DNA of 64,000 bases from Paragorgia papillata. Taxonomy: Eukaryota > Cnidaria > Anthozoa > Scleralcyonacea > Coralliidae. The translations under genes and the position numbers were made by a program. The stretch is from positions 828,501 through 892,500 of the forward strand of contig JAWNZC010000091.1 in NCBI GenBank assembly GCA_035771165.1, written 5' to 3'. The notes under the pieces are model-generated. The model was given only the letters and a program-made list of their open reading frames with translations, did no database searches and was not told where the DNA came from. Numbering within the stretch: the stretch's first letter is position 1; each line of letters begins with the position of its first letter. Shown here piece after piece: positions 34,198 through 45,149 of this stretch.

Positions 34198-34468
34198 CAG
34201 ATATGTCATCGAGAACTACCTCAGGCTCTTTGGTGCACGAGTTTCCTTGTCGTTTGTTCGATCCAGAAAGATTCGTTATCCTTTCCGGCCTGTATTTCGA
34301 ATGAAAAACCCGTTCTCCTGTGACCGAATCACGTTGATAGATAACTTCAATTGGATTACGCTTTTTCACTTTTTCATTTTCCCTGATCATCGACGCGAGA
34401 TCAGCTATATTTTCTGCCGAAGTCTTCTTTCTCCCTTTCTTCGCTCCTTTCCTCTCCATGCCCGCCAT
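34198..34468 (-). pseudogene. KDZ copy 2, first exon
   Basis: Starts MAGMERKGAKKGRKKTSAEN, a basic N-terminus like that of copy 1 (MANRDPRRTSGKRKKTAGDL), and ends at a GTACGT donor after VLDDISG. Both copies share the spacing to a YRPER/RPNRR motif. Open throughout, so this exon is better preserved than in copy 1. Confidence 0.65.
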
Positions 34469-34934
34469 GTTTACTATATACGAAATGCGAACAGAGATAA
34501 CAAGGAGACTGGGGAGACCAAGTAAGCCCCTTCTCTTTAGCATTATTGTAAATCGAAGAGCATGTTTAATTTATAATTATTATAAATCATAGGAAGAGAC
34601 CATGTTGTTGAGGAAGCCCCCGCGCGCTCAGCGCAACTTCCCCAAAGACGCCTGAGTACGAGGCTAGTGGCTCCCGCTGACAGGTCAGCGGTAGTAACAA
34701 AAATTGTGAGCTATTATAAGTTGTTAGCCTGTGAGGTAACAGTGTCTTTTAATTGGTCAATCAGTCTTCAGGGACACTTATGTTCACAAGGTTTTATATA
34801 TGACAGTTGAATTGTTTACTCGTAATTCTATTAATAAAAGAGTTAGAAAATTGCTATTATCCTTTTGCCTAACAATGTTACATACGAAACAAACCCATGA
34901 AAAAAGTCCTGGTATAACAAAATTTAAACACCAA

Positions 34935-35091
34935 GGACCGGTTGTATAAAAAAGTAGTTAACTTTAACTGTAGTTAGAGCTTAATTGTAGCCAATCCGGA
35001 CCAGCGTTTCGTTTGAGAAGTTAACTACGATTTAACTACGCGACGGATATAGTTAAACTGTCGTGAAGAGTCTTATACAACTGGCCCCCGG
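34935..35091. mobile_element. ~157-bp MITE, GGnCCGGTTGTATAA ends
   Basis: GGACCGGTTGTATAA at the left and TTATACAACTGGCCC at the right are inverted. Internal AGTTAAC/GTTAAC motifs repeat in both halves. Such GGGCCAGTTGTATAA elements are widespread in animal genomes as far as I recall. Confidence 0.7.
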
Positions 35092-35417
35092 GATATACAT
35101 ACACTCAGAAATTTACAGACAACGGCAGCATAGTTCTAGGTATTTAAAGATAAACACAATTTTAGTATTACAGCTCGAAAATTGTCTAATCGCAGGTATT
35201 TTTCCAGTTTCCAACCTCGACTAAATACATCCCTGGAAGGACAGCGAAGCACAGGCTACGTCCACATTAATCCGGTTTCGTAGCGTTTTTATATTGTTTC
35301 AGGTATTTTGACCATTGTTTTCTCTTCCCTTCTCCCCTTCGTTACTGAACTAAAAATGTCACATGGAACTTACCAAATGTAATTAGTAAAAATATCAACC
35401 TAAAACGGTCAATTAAT

Positions 35418-35705
35418 TTAGTCACTTTCATCACTAGTGTCCAGTTCAGTGTCAAAATCTATTCCAACATCACTTGAAGTACTAACTTTCACTTCAGTAT
35501 TAACAAAACATTGGAAAAGTGTTCTCTGATTTTGATGGAGGCAAGCTTTTTTGAGTTTTTTCCTCATGTCACTGTTCTCTTTAGATTTCATCAGTTTTGA
35601 TTGCATTTGTTGTGCCAAGTATTCGCAATGTTCCAAGGCATCCATCGTAAAGTATTTCTTTTTCATCAGCCAAGACATAGCTTTAGCTTTATAATGAAAT
35701 CTGGC
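35418..35705 (-). CDS. unrecognised last exon with acidic tail
   Basis: On the minus strand an acceptor-like TTGCCAG precedes an open frame FHYKAKAMSWLMKKKYFTMD that continues with a Lys-rich helical segment and ends DFDTELDTSDESD. Composition is that of a real protein C-terminus (basic helix, then acidic tail). I do not recognise it, and no partner exon is found upstream within 1 kb. Confidence 0.35.
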   Translation of the reverse strand, partial: ARFHYKAKAMSWLMKKKYFTMDALEHCEYLAQQMQSKLMKSKENSDMRKKLKKACLHQNQRTLFQCFVNTEVKVSTSSDVGIDFDTELDTSDESD

Positions 35706-36917
35706 AACTAACTAGCAGCTCTGTTTGATATTTAATTATTTTTTATATATTAGCACCCGGTGAGGGTGCTAATCTCGGCATGCGTGTACACCATTTACAC
35801 GCGAAATTACACGCGAGATGAAAACCCGAAAGTAATTCTGAAACCTGTTATCAAATCCACAACTTGCGCAGTTTGAATAGCAGAGTACTGGTAACTAAAC
35901 TGTTAAATTATTCAAATTATTTAAATTTACGTCAGCAAATTATAATTTATAAGTTCGGTTAGATTGCGAAATAATTTTTCAACGATCGTCACGAAAGAAA
36001 TCTTTCCCAGAAAAAAATGGTTTCAGCTAAAATGTACATTAATATTACTATGGAAAAAGACCAAAGAAAGAAGGCTAAGAAGAGATGTGACACCGAGAAG
36101 AGGTGAACTTAAAACCACTCGAAAAAAAAGTCTAAAAATTACACTAAAAAGCGAAAACGATGCCGACCGAAATGTAACTGAAAGAACAAGGGTGTCTCCT
36201 GAAACTTTTCAAAGCCGATAAAGAATTCTGCTCTGGTGTATTCTACTTAACTCGAGGGAGAACGATGAAGAAACTTTGACTGGTGAACTGGCTTTATAGA
36301 CCAATTTGACTGGCAATTTGGCTTTATAGACCATGAAGAGAACTGAATGAAGCTTTGTCATATTTATTCATGTCCACAACGAAAAAAGTTACCACGAACG
36401 AGAGGAGTAGACTGAATTGGCAGTGCCAGTGTTTGTGGTGACAAAAGCAGAAGAAAGTTTAACGATAGAAGATTTGTATTTACCAGTTTAGGGTGTTAAA
36501 ACGAAAGAAATCTTGAAAATGGAAATCAATATAAATAATATATTGTCTTAGGACGTTGGCATTGGGGTTTTTTTCCTGGTCACTATTATCTATTTTTGAA
36601 CAGTGAAAATTTGTAATTTGGTTCATCTCGTTTTTTTTGTTTTTTTTTTAATATTGACTTTGCATGTTGTTTCGGTGTGTCAATACATGACTACATTTGA
36701 ACCTTGCTAACTAATTTTCTAGGATGTTTTCTGATCTGTGTGTAATTTATAATACAACTGAAAAATCAGAAATTAGGGGAGGGGGGGGGGGGGGTGTGTT
36801 ACAAAAATGCATATAAAACGGGCGAGGGATTGTTGCATTCATATATTTCTAGTAGGTTGAGTAAAATTGCCATCAGTTAGCAATTTTATTACTTCGTCTA
36901 CTTTGTTTTTAAACCTA
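35706..36917. other. non-coding stretch
   Basis: Contains a short TTAGCACC/GGGTGCTAA hairpin (35750-35773), two tandem copies of a 28-bp phrase with GGCTTTATAGACCA (36286-36335) and a G-run at about 36776-36795. The Lys/Arg-rich frame at 35964-36221 is not supported as a gene. Confidence 0.4.
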
Positions 36918-37061
36918 CAATCTTGGACAATAATAGTTGTAACAGTCAACCCCTCCCCCCCGATTCAATGTTGTTATATGAAACTCCAGTCCAACATTGT
37001 TTCAGTTCGGTCAACATTGAATCGGGGGGAGGGGGTGTTACAACATTATTGTCCAAGATTG
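36918..37061 (-). mobile_element. 144-bp palindromic MITE, copy C
   Basis: This is the same unit that ends the composite at 10.8-12.7 kb, here alone and in the opposite orientation, flanked by TA on both sides (36916-36917 and 37062-37063). It shows that the unit can transpose by itself. Confidence 0.9.
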
Positions 37062-38098
37062 TAGCTTCCTGCTCTTTAGCTGATTTCCGTCCATTTGTTT
37101 TTGAAGACTTTTTCTTGCATTTTGCTTGTGCCAGCAGCTTGCTCTGCAGATGCATTTTCCTTTTTCTTAAAAGTTACTATTTGTAATTAAAATAGTGTAT
37201 GTTTTGGATGCAAGGATTAAGTGTATTAATGTACAGTATTAAAAAAGTAAATCATTTGGATCACAGCAGAAACAGTACATGTATGTATCTTCATACCCCT
37301 ATTAAAAGATGGGTATGAAATATTTTTTAATTATTTGGAGGGAGTACCAAGTAATTTCTGGAATGGTTGGACGGGGTACAAAACATTTTTCCAAATCTTA
37401 TAAATAGCCTCCACCCCCCCCCCCCCCATAACACATACTTAATGACCGCTACCGTATTAGCCACTTCGAAATTGCCATTTACCATTGAATCATGGGGCTG
37501 TTTTGGGAGACGAGAACAAAGGAACCACCCCTCAAAACAGTCCCATAATGCAATGGTAACGTCGCTATTCTCAGGCCTCCAGCTTCTCCTAGAGAACGAG
37601 TTATCCAACAAATGTTCGTCGCGAGAATACGGTTAAGCTTTCCTAAGGTTCCGCAGTGACTCAGGTACCGCGTTGTCTTTTAAGGTTTACAACCTATAAA
37701 TGCTTTTTGCATTTGACATAAAATGTATTGTTTGAACACGCCGCCGTAGTCGTCGTGTTTTCTTAAAGTCCCTATTAAATTGAGTCAAGCTGAGAGCTTT
37801 TTACGTCATAGACTCCAAAACAACAATGACTCTTCTGTTCTTTTTGAGTCTGACGTCAAAAGCTCTCATCGACTCTTTCTTCTCAAGCTCGGTCAATTCA
37901 AGGGCGGTATTTTAAATACAAACTTCACACAAAGTATAACCTTTATTTCAACAAATGTCGAAATAAAACGATTACTAATTACCGTAATATTTTGAACATT
38001 AAGTACAAAAATAACAAACAATTTCTTCATCAGAGAACCACTTTATGAAGTTCATGTATTATTTCAGCAAATTGAAAAGGTGGTATTAACACTGTCAA
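37062..38098. other. non-coding stretch
   Basis: No supported gene. Holds a poly-C run near 37417-37428 and short inverted phrases (CATGGGGCTGTTTTGGGAGAC / CAAAACAGTCCCATAATG) around 37490-37550. Confidence 0.4.
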
Positions 38099-38246
38099 GA
38101 ATTTGAAGAACGAAGTAGTGACGTTTCGAGCGGAGCCCTTCATCAGAGTAAATGTGAATTGATCTTAAATTGTGACATTGACATTTACTCTGATGAAGGA
38201 CTCCGCTCGAAACGTCACTATTTCGTTCTTCAAATTCTCGGCATTG
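38099..38246. mobile_element. foldback pair of Penelope-type terminal sequences
   Basis: GAATTTGAAGAACGAAGTAG (38099) returns inverted up to 38246 with arms of about 55 bp. Each arm holds the hammerhead-like string CTGATGAAGG-CTCC-GCTCGAAACGTC (minus strand 38146-38120; plus strand 38190-38216). In the left arm the stem GGGC/GCTC pairs; in the right arm one pair is lost. Confidence 0.7.
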
Positions 38247-38363
38247 TACAACCTTTTCGATTTGCTATATTTTAAACACTGCCTACGCAGCACTCTACTA
38301 TTATTTCAGCGTGCCGTTGTCGAGTTATAGCAAGTTCTCATTGCCAAATTGATACTCTGTAAG

Positions 38364-38403
38364 CAGGCGGTGTGCGGCCTCCGATCGCAAAGCGTAATGG
38401 TCA
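38364..38403 (+). repeat. left terminal inverted repeat of the 13.8-kb transposon
   Basis: Strong identity through GATCGCAAAGC, then decay. The nuclease start codon follows within 95 bp. Confidence 0.9.
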
Positions 38404-38494
38404 AAAATTAGATTTGATCATTATGCGGCTGAGCGCAGTCAGGCGAGGACTGTACCCAGTTGAGGAAAACACAACGGATTGCTTGTTATCTTGT

Positions 38495-39775
38495 AATGGG
38501 GATCACTTGTCTTTTACCTTTTCTGAAAAAGTACTCCAAAGCGGTTAACATAAACTGCTTTTCGGTAAAAGTAGCTGCTATCGATGCTCCATGTTGGATA
38601 CACAAAGCTTTGGCGATTTCTTTGTTGCAAACAGGCTCCCGAGAAAGGTGAGACAAGCATTTGTCATGCAAATTGAGTTCATATATTATTTAGCGCAATA
38701 TTTAAATTTGTCTATCGAATTGTTTTCCTTTAGGTTCTTTCGAATATTCAATAGTTACCTCCAGCTTCTCAAGGATTCGGCAGTGATACCTTTCATTGTG
38801 TTTGACGGACAATCTTTGCCAGCCAAAGAACAAGAAAACATTCGAAGGGATAGGTAAATATTATTTGCAATATAAACAATGCATTTTAATACAAACGTAT
38901 AAACTCTATTTCGTGACAACCATTTCTATATATTTGCAACAGGGAGAGACAAGAGCGATTAGTGGAGGCTCAGGACAAACAATTAGACGAGAGACAAAGA
39001 AACAAGTTACTCAGTCAGAGTGTTGGGATAAGATACGAAGATGTTGTCGAGTGCGTAAAGGTAGTTAGGTAATTCGCAGGCTTCAGAAATTTATTGTCTC
39101 GACTAAATATATGCCTCGATAACGTGCTCAATATTTCGTTTTAGCTATGCGTGTGTCAGGGTATAAAATACTTGGTGTCTCCGTACGAGTCTGATGCCCA
39201 AATCGCATTCCTTTTAAAAAATGGATATGCTGATGTTGCGATCACTGAAGATTCTGATCTGCTAGTTTATGGCTGTGAAAAGGTAAGTTACCTTAAAAAT
39301 AGTTCCCAAAATATGGCGGGAACTTAAATCATATATGATTTAAATTTTGTCTTTTTTCAATATCATTTGTGTTAAGGTTATTGTGAAACTTCAACTAAAT
39401 GGTGATGGGGAATGCTTCACTTTATCAGAAATACTTACTGGCCTAGGTGTATCAAGAAAACAGTTTCTCGAAGGTTGTGTTGCTGCTGGCTGCGATTATT
39501 TAAAGAACGTCTGCGGGGTTGGCATCCATACAGCATTTAAATTGGTAAAGTCTGGTCGTCTTTTTGACAACTTGAAAATGAAAGGGGCTTCTCTTAGCTA
39601 TACAACCTGTTTTAAAATGGCAGTAAAGGTCTTCATGCACCAAACCATCTTCGACCCCTCGAAGCTACAAGTTGGTCCACTACAAAAATGGACTGATGTT
39701 CCAGATAACGAAATTCAAACTTATTGTGGACCGTATCCTTTATTTACCACTTTAATAAAACAAAACACAATATAA
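38495..39775 (+). CDS. EXO1/FEN1 (XPG-family) structure-specific nuclease of the transposon
   Basis: Five exons: 38495-38647, 38734-38853, 38943-39060, 39145-39282, and 39377 to about 39730 (open to 39775). The protein starts [20 protein letters not shown] like eukaryotic EXO1. Metal-binding residues all appear: Asp in [13 protein letters not shown], Asp in [13 protein letters not shown], Glu and Asp in [13 protein letters not shown], two Asp in [14 protein letters not shown], and Asp in [10 protein letters not shown] within a helix-two-turn-helix-like [16 protein letters not shown]1 proteins remove nucleotides from 5' ends and flaps. The long C-terminal regulatory tail of host EXO1 is absent or lies in later exons (a candidate continues at 39865). 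Enclosed by the TIRs, so it is read as an element gene that might process ends during transposition; host origin by capture is likely. Confidence 0.8.
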
Positions 39776-40347
39776 TAATATATAAGCATACTAATGATTA
39801 TTGATAATCAATTAATTGCTAATTAATTATTTTATCTTATATAAATATTTACATTCTTTACAGGCCTATATTTAAAGAGAACAATAATTATATGAAAAAT
39901 CTGACAGCCCCAACTTGGACTCAAACATATGCAAGGTTTTTGAATCACTGCATGGGTGCTATTAACCATTGCGCTATTTATTGCAATTTTCATGGATTTT
40001 TTTTTTATTGCTGGTTGAAGCAATCAGATCAGATTGTTCATACAATTATTCAATGTTGTTGTATTATACATATATAGTGCTATTTACAATTTTTACATCT
40101 GAGCCATGCATGGTTTAAACAAAATATTAAATTAAATACAACAGTGTACTTGTGCCTTAATTTAATATTCAGTATTGTTGACAAAGATTATGCACTTGAA
40201 CTTGCAACAGGGAACATAAACATTAAAAATGGTGAAAAACAAAATAATTTTCCCCAATTCCAAAGGGTAAGTCAATAGGACAATTTTTGGAAAGCAATAG
40301 GACAATTTTTTATACAATAAACAGAATATAATATGAACAGAAAATAT

Positions 40348-40473
40348 AATATGGATGCTTGAAAAATGAAATTTATTTCTCATGTTGAACAATATATCTC
40401 ACTCATTCGCTTTGTTCGCTTGTGAGATGTCCTGGTCAACACTAAAAATAAATTTAATATTTCCACACATCCA
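40348..40473. mobile_element. ~125-bp MITE, second copy of the 28-kb family
   Basis: ATGGATGCTTGAAAAATGAA and TTTCCACACATCCAT are inverted ends; the middle has a GCGAACAAAGCGAA-like hairpin also present in the 28195-28315 copy. Confidence 0.6.
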
Positions 40474-40647
40474 TGTATTCTCTATATATTATATTTTGTT
40501 TCATATAATAATAAACATTAATGATTCATTTTCCTCAGATGTCAGCCTTAAAAAAACTATTAAGGTCTCAGTGTGTATCATCAATCTCGCAGTCGGCCTT
40601 TGCCAGATAATACAAACTTTAACATTGACATAAAAGCATCATATTAA

Positions 40648-43600
40648 GAGGAGATTTTTTAATTATCGAGAAACTGGCGCTCAAAAATACCGTGATCCTT
40701 TGCGAAAAACAGTGAATTCTGTTCTTTTTTGGAACATGGCGGTGAACGCTGTAATTTGTTGGATTTTTTGCTTATTGATCTAATAAAAACTCACTCATTG
40801 TTACATGTAATACTTGAAATGTTGTCTTCAATACAATTTCGTCCACTGGAAGTTGGTGCAACATCTTCACGGCGCTTTTAACGGCAACAACGTGCTTCAT
40901 TAGATTTTATGGGGTTGTGTTTGACAGCAGAAGGCACACAGGTAAGAATATTTCACTTATTTATTTGTGTTACTAGATGATTAGATTTCTTTAAAAAAAT
41001 TATATGGGTAGGAACATATATTAGTAAGCTTTGTGTCGTATCTGCATCAGTTTGATATTAGTCGCACATAATTAACCTTTTCGCCCGTTCAAGTGATAGA
41101 CATGTGGTGTTGACTTTGAAAACCAAAATTTTGTTGGTTCCAACAATGTTTTGTTCAGATTCACTTTGAAATTGATGTTGATCTCAATAATGCTGTATTC
41201 TTTCTGAAGAAGGGTTGTCATATTCCAGAATAAGCCTGAATCAATGCATGTATTGAGGAGTTTTTTGACGATTAACGTTTATTTTTAGTCTTGAAACTTT
41301 GTTATTGTATGCCATAAATTCGTACCAACTAACCAAGTAGAGATATTCAGAAATATTAGATATTTTTACCTTAAAACTAATTGGCACACCGTGAACCTTA
41401 TGGCACATTACATTCGATCAGCGAGGTTTAAAACCATCGTTGTTTTAAAAAAAAATAACCGGATGGTCCTCGCAATATTTTTAAAGTAAATATTACAGTT
41501 TTTGCATTTTCATCATTTTATTTTAAAATGGACACCTATTGCTTTCTTGGTTATAAAATATTTTAATTAATGACTAAACCTTTAAAGGTTTGCTTACTAT
41601 GTAGTTTTAAAAGCAAGTATTAATAGAATGTCAGCCAAAATCTAATAGAAAATCCAGAAAAATAATTATCAGGGTTTTTTATAATGAAAAGTTGCTAGTT
41701 CTTGCCAAATGGGCCAAAACATGTTTGTGGGCATTACTAAAATGTAAAAATAACTCTTAATTTGGATTGGCACACCACATGGTATACTTTATCTTCTAGT
41801 TTAATTACTACTCTCCAAAATAAAAATGATTTAAAGAAATTTTAGGTGGATGGTCCTCGCAGAATTTGAGCATTTTTGTACGCTTATCTGTTTTGTAGAC
41901 TGTAATTTGATTAAGGTGGCAATACGAGGTTTTATTTCTAAAGCAAAGATTATAGAAAACGTTGGAAAACATGTGCAGTAGATGAATGTCATAGTAATCA
42001 ATTGATACTACTGTAGTACTGTGCAAAGAAACATATATGTAAGGCTACAGTGGTTATCTATAGGAAAGGTCTAAGAAATAAAGGGCATGTTTATATGAAG
42101 GCAATTAAGTGACTCGAGCTAAGCAAATTACTTTGAAAAGGTGAGATCTCAGCTGGTATAAGAATAAAGGTTTCCCAGCTTGCTGTTTAAATGAATATAT
42201 AATTATAAACTATATATATGGTATATAATCAGATATAAGTTTAACTATTTTATGTAACTTATGGGACTGGGGATGTGTAACATGACTAAAAAAGCCTGGG
42301 CTTTAAAATGGGTTTTTTTATAAATTGTTCACTTAATTTAAATTCAATATATTAATTTGCTTTTTTAGATTTTTGTGGCTATGCCTAACTCTGACCAATA
42401 TGTCAAAACTGCCAATATTTATGGAGTACGTATACAGTATACTAGCTGTAACTGGATTTGGGAGCTAGTCTTGAACAGTAATAATTAGTAATCGATCAGC
42501 ATGTACATAAACTTGAAGTAATATGTGAAAAAAAAATTGTATCAGCTTTGTGATATTGGATTTTTGTGAGTGTACTTATTCAGCTTACACATTACTATTG
42601 TAAACATGTTTATCAATTATGAGCTATTGGAGTGGTGGTATTTTTTTTGCCTGGTTTATACCTAAACAAATTTCTTTTCCCTTCCCAGCTTCCCCCAACA
42701 ACCAGAATGTTGAATCTGCCAACTTTTGTGCTTTTGTGGCTTGTCAGACCACAACCGACTGTCTATAGGGTCAGGGGAGGGGAACACATCACATTGTAAT
42801 GGTAGTAATGCACGAATCAGTGTTAAGCCCGAGGGGGGGAGGCTGGGCAAAAGGTGGGGGATTTGAATTTTTTTAAATGAAGTGTTCAAAAGCGCAACCC
42901 TGGGGTCGAGAATTATGATCAAATGTAGGCAAATTGCCCATCTCTGCCTAGGAACATTTGAAAATTTCCTTTCAAATATTTAAATGCCCCCACCCTGGGG
43001 TCACGATTCAAGAGCAAATGCCGTAGGGTGGGGATAGACATTTACCAAATCCCCCACCTTTGCCCAGCCTCCCCCCCCCCTCAGGCTTAACACTGATTCG
43101 TGCATAAGATTCAAGGTGGGTCAATACAGTTTTGAAACATGGCCTGTTGATTTTCTACTAAATTATTTCTGTACAATTCAAACATGCTTCTTTAATCATT
43201 TTTATACTACTGATGTAGTGCATGTACAAGTTTAATAATTATAAATAATATAAAATTTATAAATTTCTTCTTATAGAATTATTAAATGTGCCCATTTTCT
43301 TCTTTTTAACTGGCCTTGCTAACTGTCTAGACACAAAAAAAATAAAGAACTTGTGTAAGCTTTTTAGTGTATAACAAACGCTTATTTTTTACTTTGGCAA
43401 GTTTATTTAAATTCTTGGGTTTTTCAAGATTACTCGACTATCTAGCAACTGCCAAGTACTAAGTTGTTTCGCGCTCTCTTTAGTCCACCCTGCCGTCTTC
43501 CCGTGTATGCAAAATCTAGCTTTGTCATCGCTGTTATTTCCTCACAGTCTGCTTTATGTTTAAAAACAACGTATATCGCTACTAGATAAAGTTTTCCAAT

Positions 43601-43948
43601 TTCACTTAACAAGTTCGCTGGCATGTCGGCAGCGTTGACAATGGTCAGGCTTCATAAATTATGGCCTTCGTAGTGATACGTAGAATTTTAAATAAGATGG
43701 CAATACGTTTTACACTAGAAATTTACATAACACACAAGAAGTACTTACCCTATCAGAGTTCTCTGTTTTCTGAGTATTTTGTTTTGTTTCTTCAAGGGAA
43801 TTTTCCTCTGAATTTCCTAAAATATCTCCACTCCTTGAAAACGGGGTTTTTAACCCCGGATATTTATCCCAATTGTATAGACAAAGCCTGGTTACAAAGT
43901 TTTGAGCGTTTTTGACGAAAATTTCTCGATAATCTAAAAAATCTCCTC
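40648..43948. mobile_element. 3.3-kb TTAA-target element nested in the 13.8-kb transposon
   Basis: Ends GAGGAGATTTTTTAATTATC and GATAATCTAAAAAATCTCCTC are inverted, and each is flanked by TTAA (40644-40647 and 43949-43952). A TTAA duplication is typical of piggyBac and Kolobok elements. I find no transposase in it: the frames at 43442-43624 and 43661-43915 are not recognisable. It separates the nuclease exons from the HIRAN exon. Confidence 0.8.
42809..43104. mobile_element. 296-bp MITE with ~57-bp TIRs and TAA duplication
   Basis: TGCACGAATCAGTGTTAAGC at the left is repeated inverted at the right end at 43104. TAA flanks both sides (42806-42808, 43105-43107), a 3-bp duplication of the kind made by PIF/Harbinger elements. 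The arms contain G-run/C-run tracts and an inner C-CTGGGGTC repeat. Confidence 0.85.
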
Positions 43949-43994
43949 TTAATACTAATATTTATTTAATAATTACTAGACTTTTAACAAAAGT

Positions 43995-44062
43995 GTAATT
44001 ATTTCACAGATTGTTTATCCTCAAGAAAAGAAGGCCCAAGATACAAGACTCGAAATAGCTGG
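43995..44062 (+). CDS. possible short exon before the HIRAN exon
   Basis: TTTCACAG precedes an open segment IVYPQEKKAQDTRLEIA that ends near a GTATGC donor. It may link the nuclease gene or an independent gene to the HIRAN exon at 44138. Confidence 0.35.
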
Positions 44063-44137
44063 TATGCCTATAAATAGCTCTAAATAATTTTAAATATGAG
44101 GAACATTTACTGATTTTTTTAATGTTGGATATTATAG

Positions 44138-44867
44138 ATTCCTTTCAACCAACTCCACTTAAAGCTGTAATCACTGCTATTGACGACTTGTGGTTTTCGT
44201 GGCAGGTGCCCTGTTTACCAGTTATGTCAGTGCAGTTCGTGAAAGTAAAAATGGTCATAGATGGAACGGAAAGAGATGGTCTTGTAAAAAAGGGTTCAGC
44301 TGTTTTTCTAGGAAGTGTGACATGTACGTCACACTGTCAATTAATAATTAGGGGAAATGAAGTTACAGTCCTTTGGGAATTTGCCTGTTCTAATACTGAA
44401 AATCATCTGACACAAGAAAAGGAAATTCATAGTTCAATTGATCATACAAGCTCACACAAAGGTGCTCATGAAAGCCATGATGATGTATTGCACATATTGC
44501 CATTCAAGGTTCTTGGGTCATGCCATCAAAAACGCAGGCAAGTAGTTCTTGAGCAAGGATATGACTACATGGAAAACAACAGGCCAGTTTCGGTCAGCTT
44601 AGAAAGGAAGCTGGATAACCCATATGACAGCAATGCCATTGCAGTTTTGATGCAAACAAGTGATGAGTTTGAATTAGTTGGATACATTGCAAGTGAACTC
44701 ACTCAGTATGTAATGCCTTATTTAAAGACCCTGACTTTCATGCCTCAGTAAAAAATGTCCGTTTTCGAACAACGTACTTGATGGTTGGATTCTATGTTAC
44801 TATTGAACTCGCCAAGAGAGGACTCTGGCATGAAAAAGTAATCAGGGCCAGTAAAAGTATTAAGTAA
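44138..44867 (+). pseudogene. HIRAN-domain protein of the transposon (one frameshift)
   Basis: After an acceptor (ATTATAG) the exon reads DSFQPTPLKAVITAIDDLWF, a beta-rich part (VKVKMVIDGTERDGLVKKGS), then a HIRAN domain: FKVLGSCHQKRRQVVLEQGY, VSVSLERKLDNPYDSNAIAV and LVGYIASELTQYVMPYL. The E-x-x-NPYD-x-NAIAV and VGYI boxes are the family signature. In HLTF the domain binds 3' ends of single-stranded DNA. A one-base loss near 44727 (in AAGACCCTGAC) puts a stop at 44749; in the next frame the protein continues FHASVKNVRFRTTYLMVGFY to KVIRASKSIK and a stop at 44867. A role beside the nuclease at DNA ends is inference. Confidence 0.75.
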
Positions 44868-45054
44868 TCTAGTTTATACATTGAAATCACATGTTTGTCA
44901 TGTACAGAGAACAAGTGTAATGTAGTACATTATACACTCAAAGTTCATGTTCATTTTTCGTTAGTCAACATACTCTAGTAATTATTGGATTCAGCTTTTG
45001 GATGATATCAAGCATATAAACTGGATAATCCATACCTCGGTCAATTTTATCCTC

Positions 45055-45149
45055 TTAACCCTTTATAGCCCAGGAGGTCTCCAATTGACGAGTAAAATCA
45101 TCTGGTGTTAGCCAGAGTAAAATACTAAAGGCACGCTTGGGCATTAAGC
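45055..45149. mobile_element. short element of the TTAACmCTTT family
   Basis: TTAACCCTTTATAGCCC at the left and GGGCATTAAG at the right, with the shared core AAATCATCTGGTGTTAGCCAGA. Confidence 0.6.

Larger units (their letters stand above)
26265..34468 (-). mobile_element. degenerate KDZ transposon, copy 2 (catalytic exons missing)
   Basis: Exons homologous to the KDZ gene at 53.8-62.2 kb can be recognised in the same order on the minus strand. First exon 34468-34198 (MAGMERKGAKKGRKKTSAEN, donor GTACGT); CxC-cluster exon about 31603-31349; GRYELDVVSSFKCLSC/SERSFVFGLQDFS exon 29843-29597 with a frameshift; FNIPTLNRAFKEWKF-type exon 29071-28966; then directly the SSKQLTRLRRKI exon about 28771-28640; the GTPVRVKKSV exon from 27904; a short acidic exon 27583-27516; and the peptidase-like last exon 27194-26265. 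The exons that hold the second and third catalytic residues of the transposase are absent, so this copy could only move with help in trans. Penelope, hAT-like and tRNA-like sequences are inserted between exons. Confidence 0.8.

Noticed and set aside
35750..35773. TTAGCACC/GGTGCTAA hairpin resembling a bacterial terminator
   Set aside because: The window is eukaryotic; the hairpin has no gene upstream.
35964..36221. Lys/Arg-rich 85-codon frame
   Set aside because: Composition follows the A-rich DNA; no homologue recognised and no splice context.
38495..39775. Host EXO1 gene
   Set aside because: It lies inside exact terminal repeats with a target duplication, and the long host C-terminal tail is not seen; element gene preferred.
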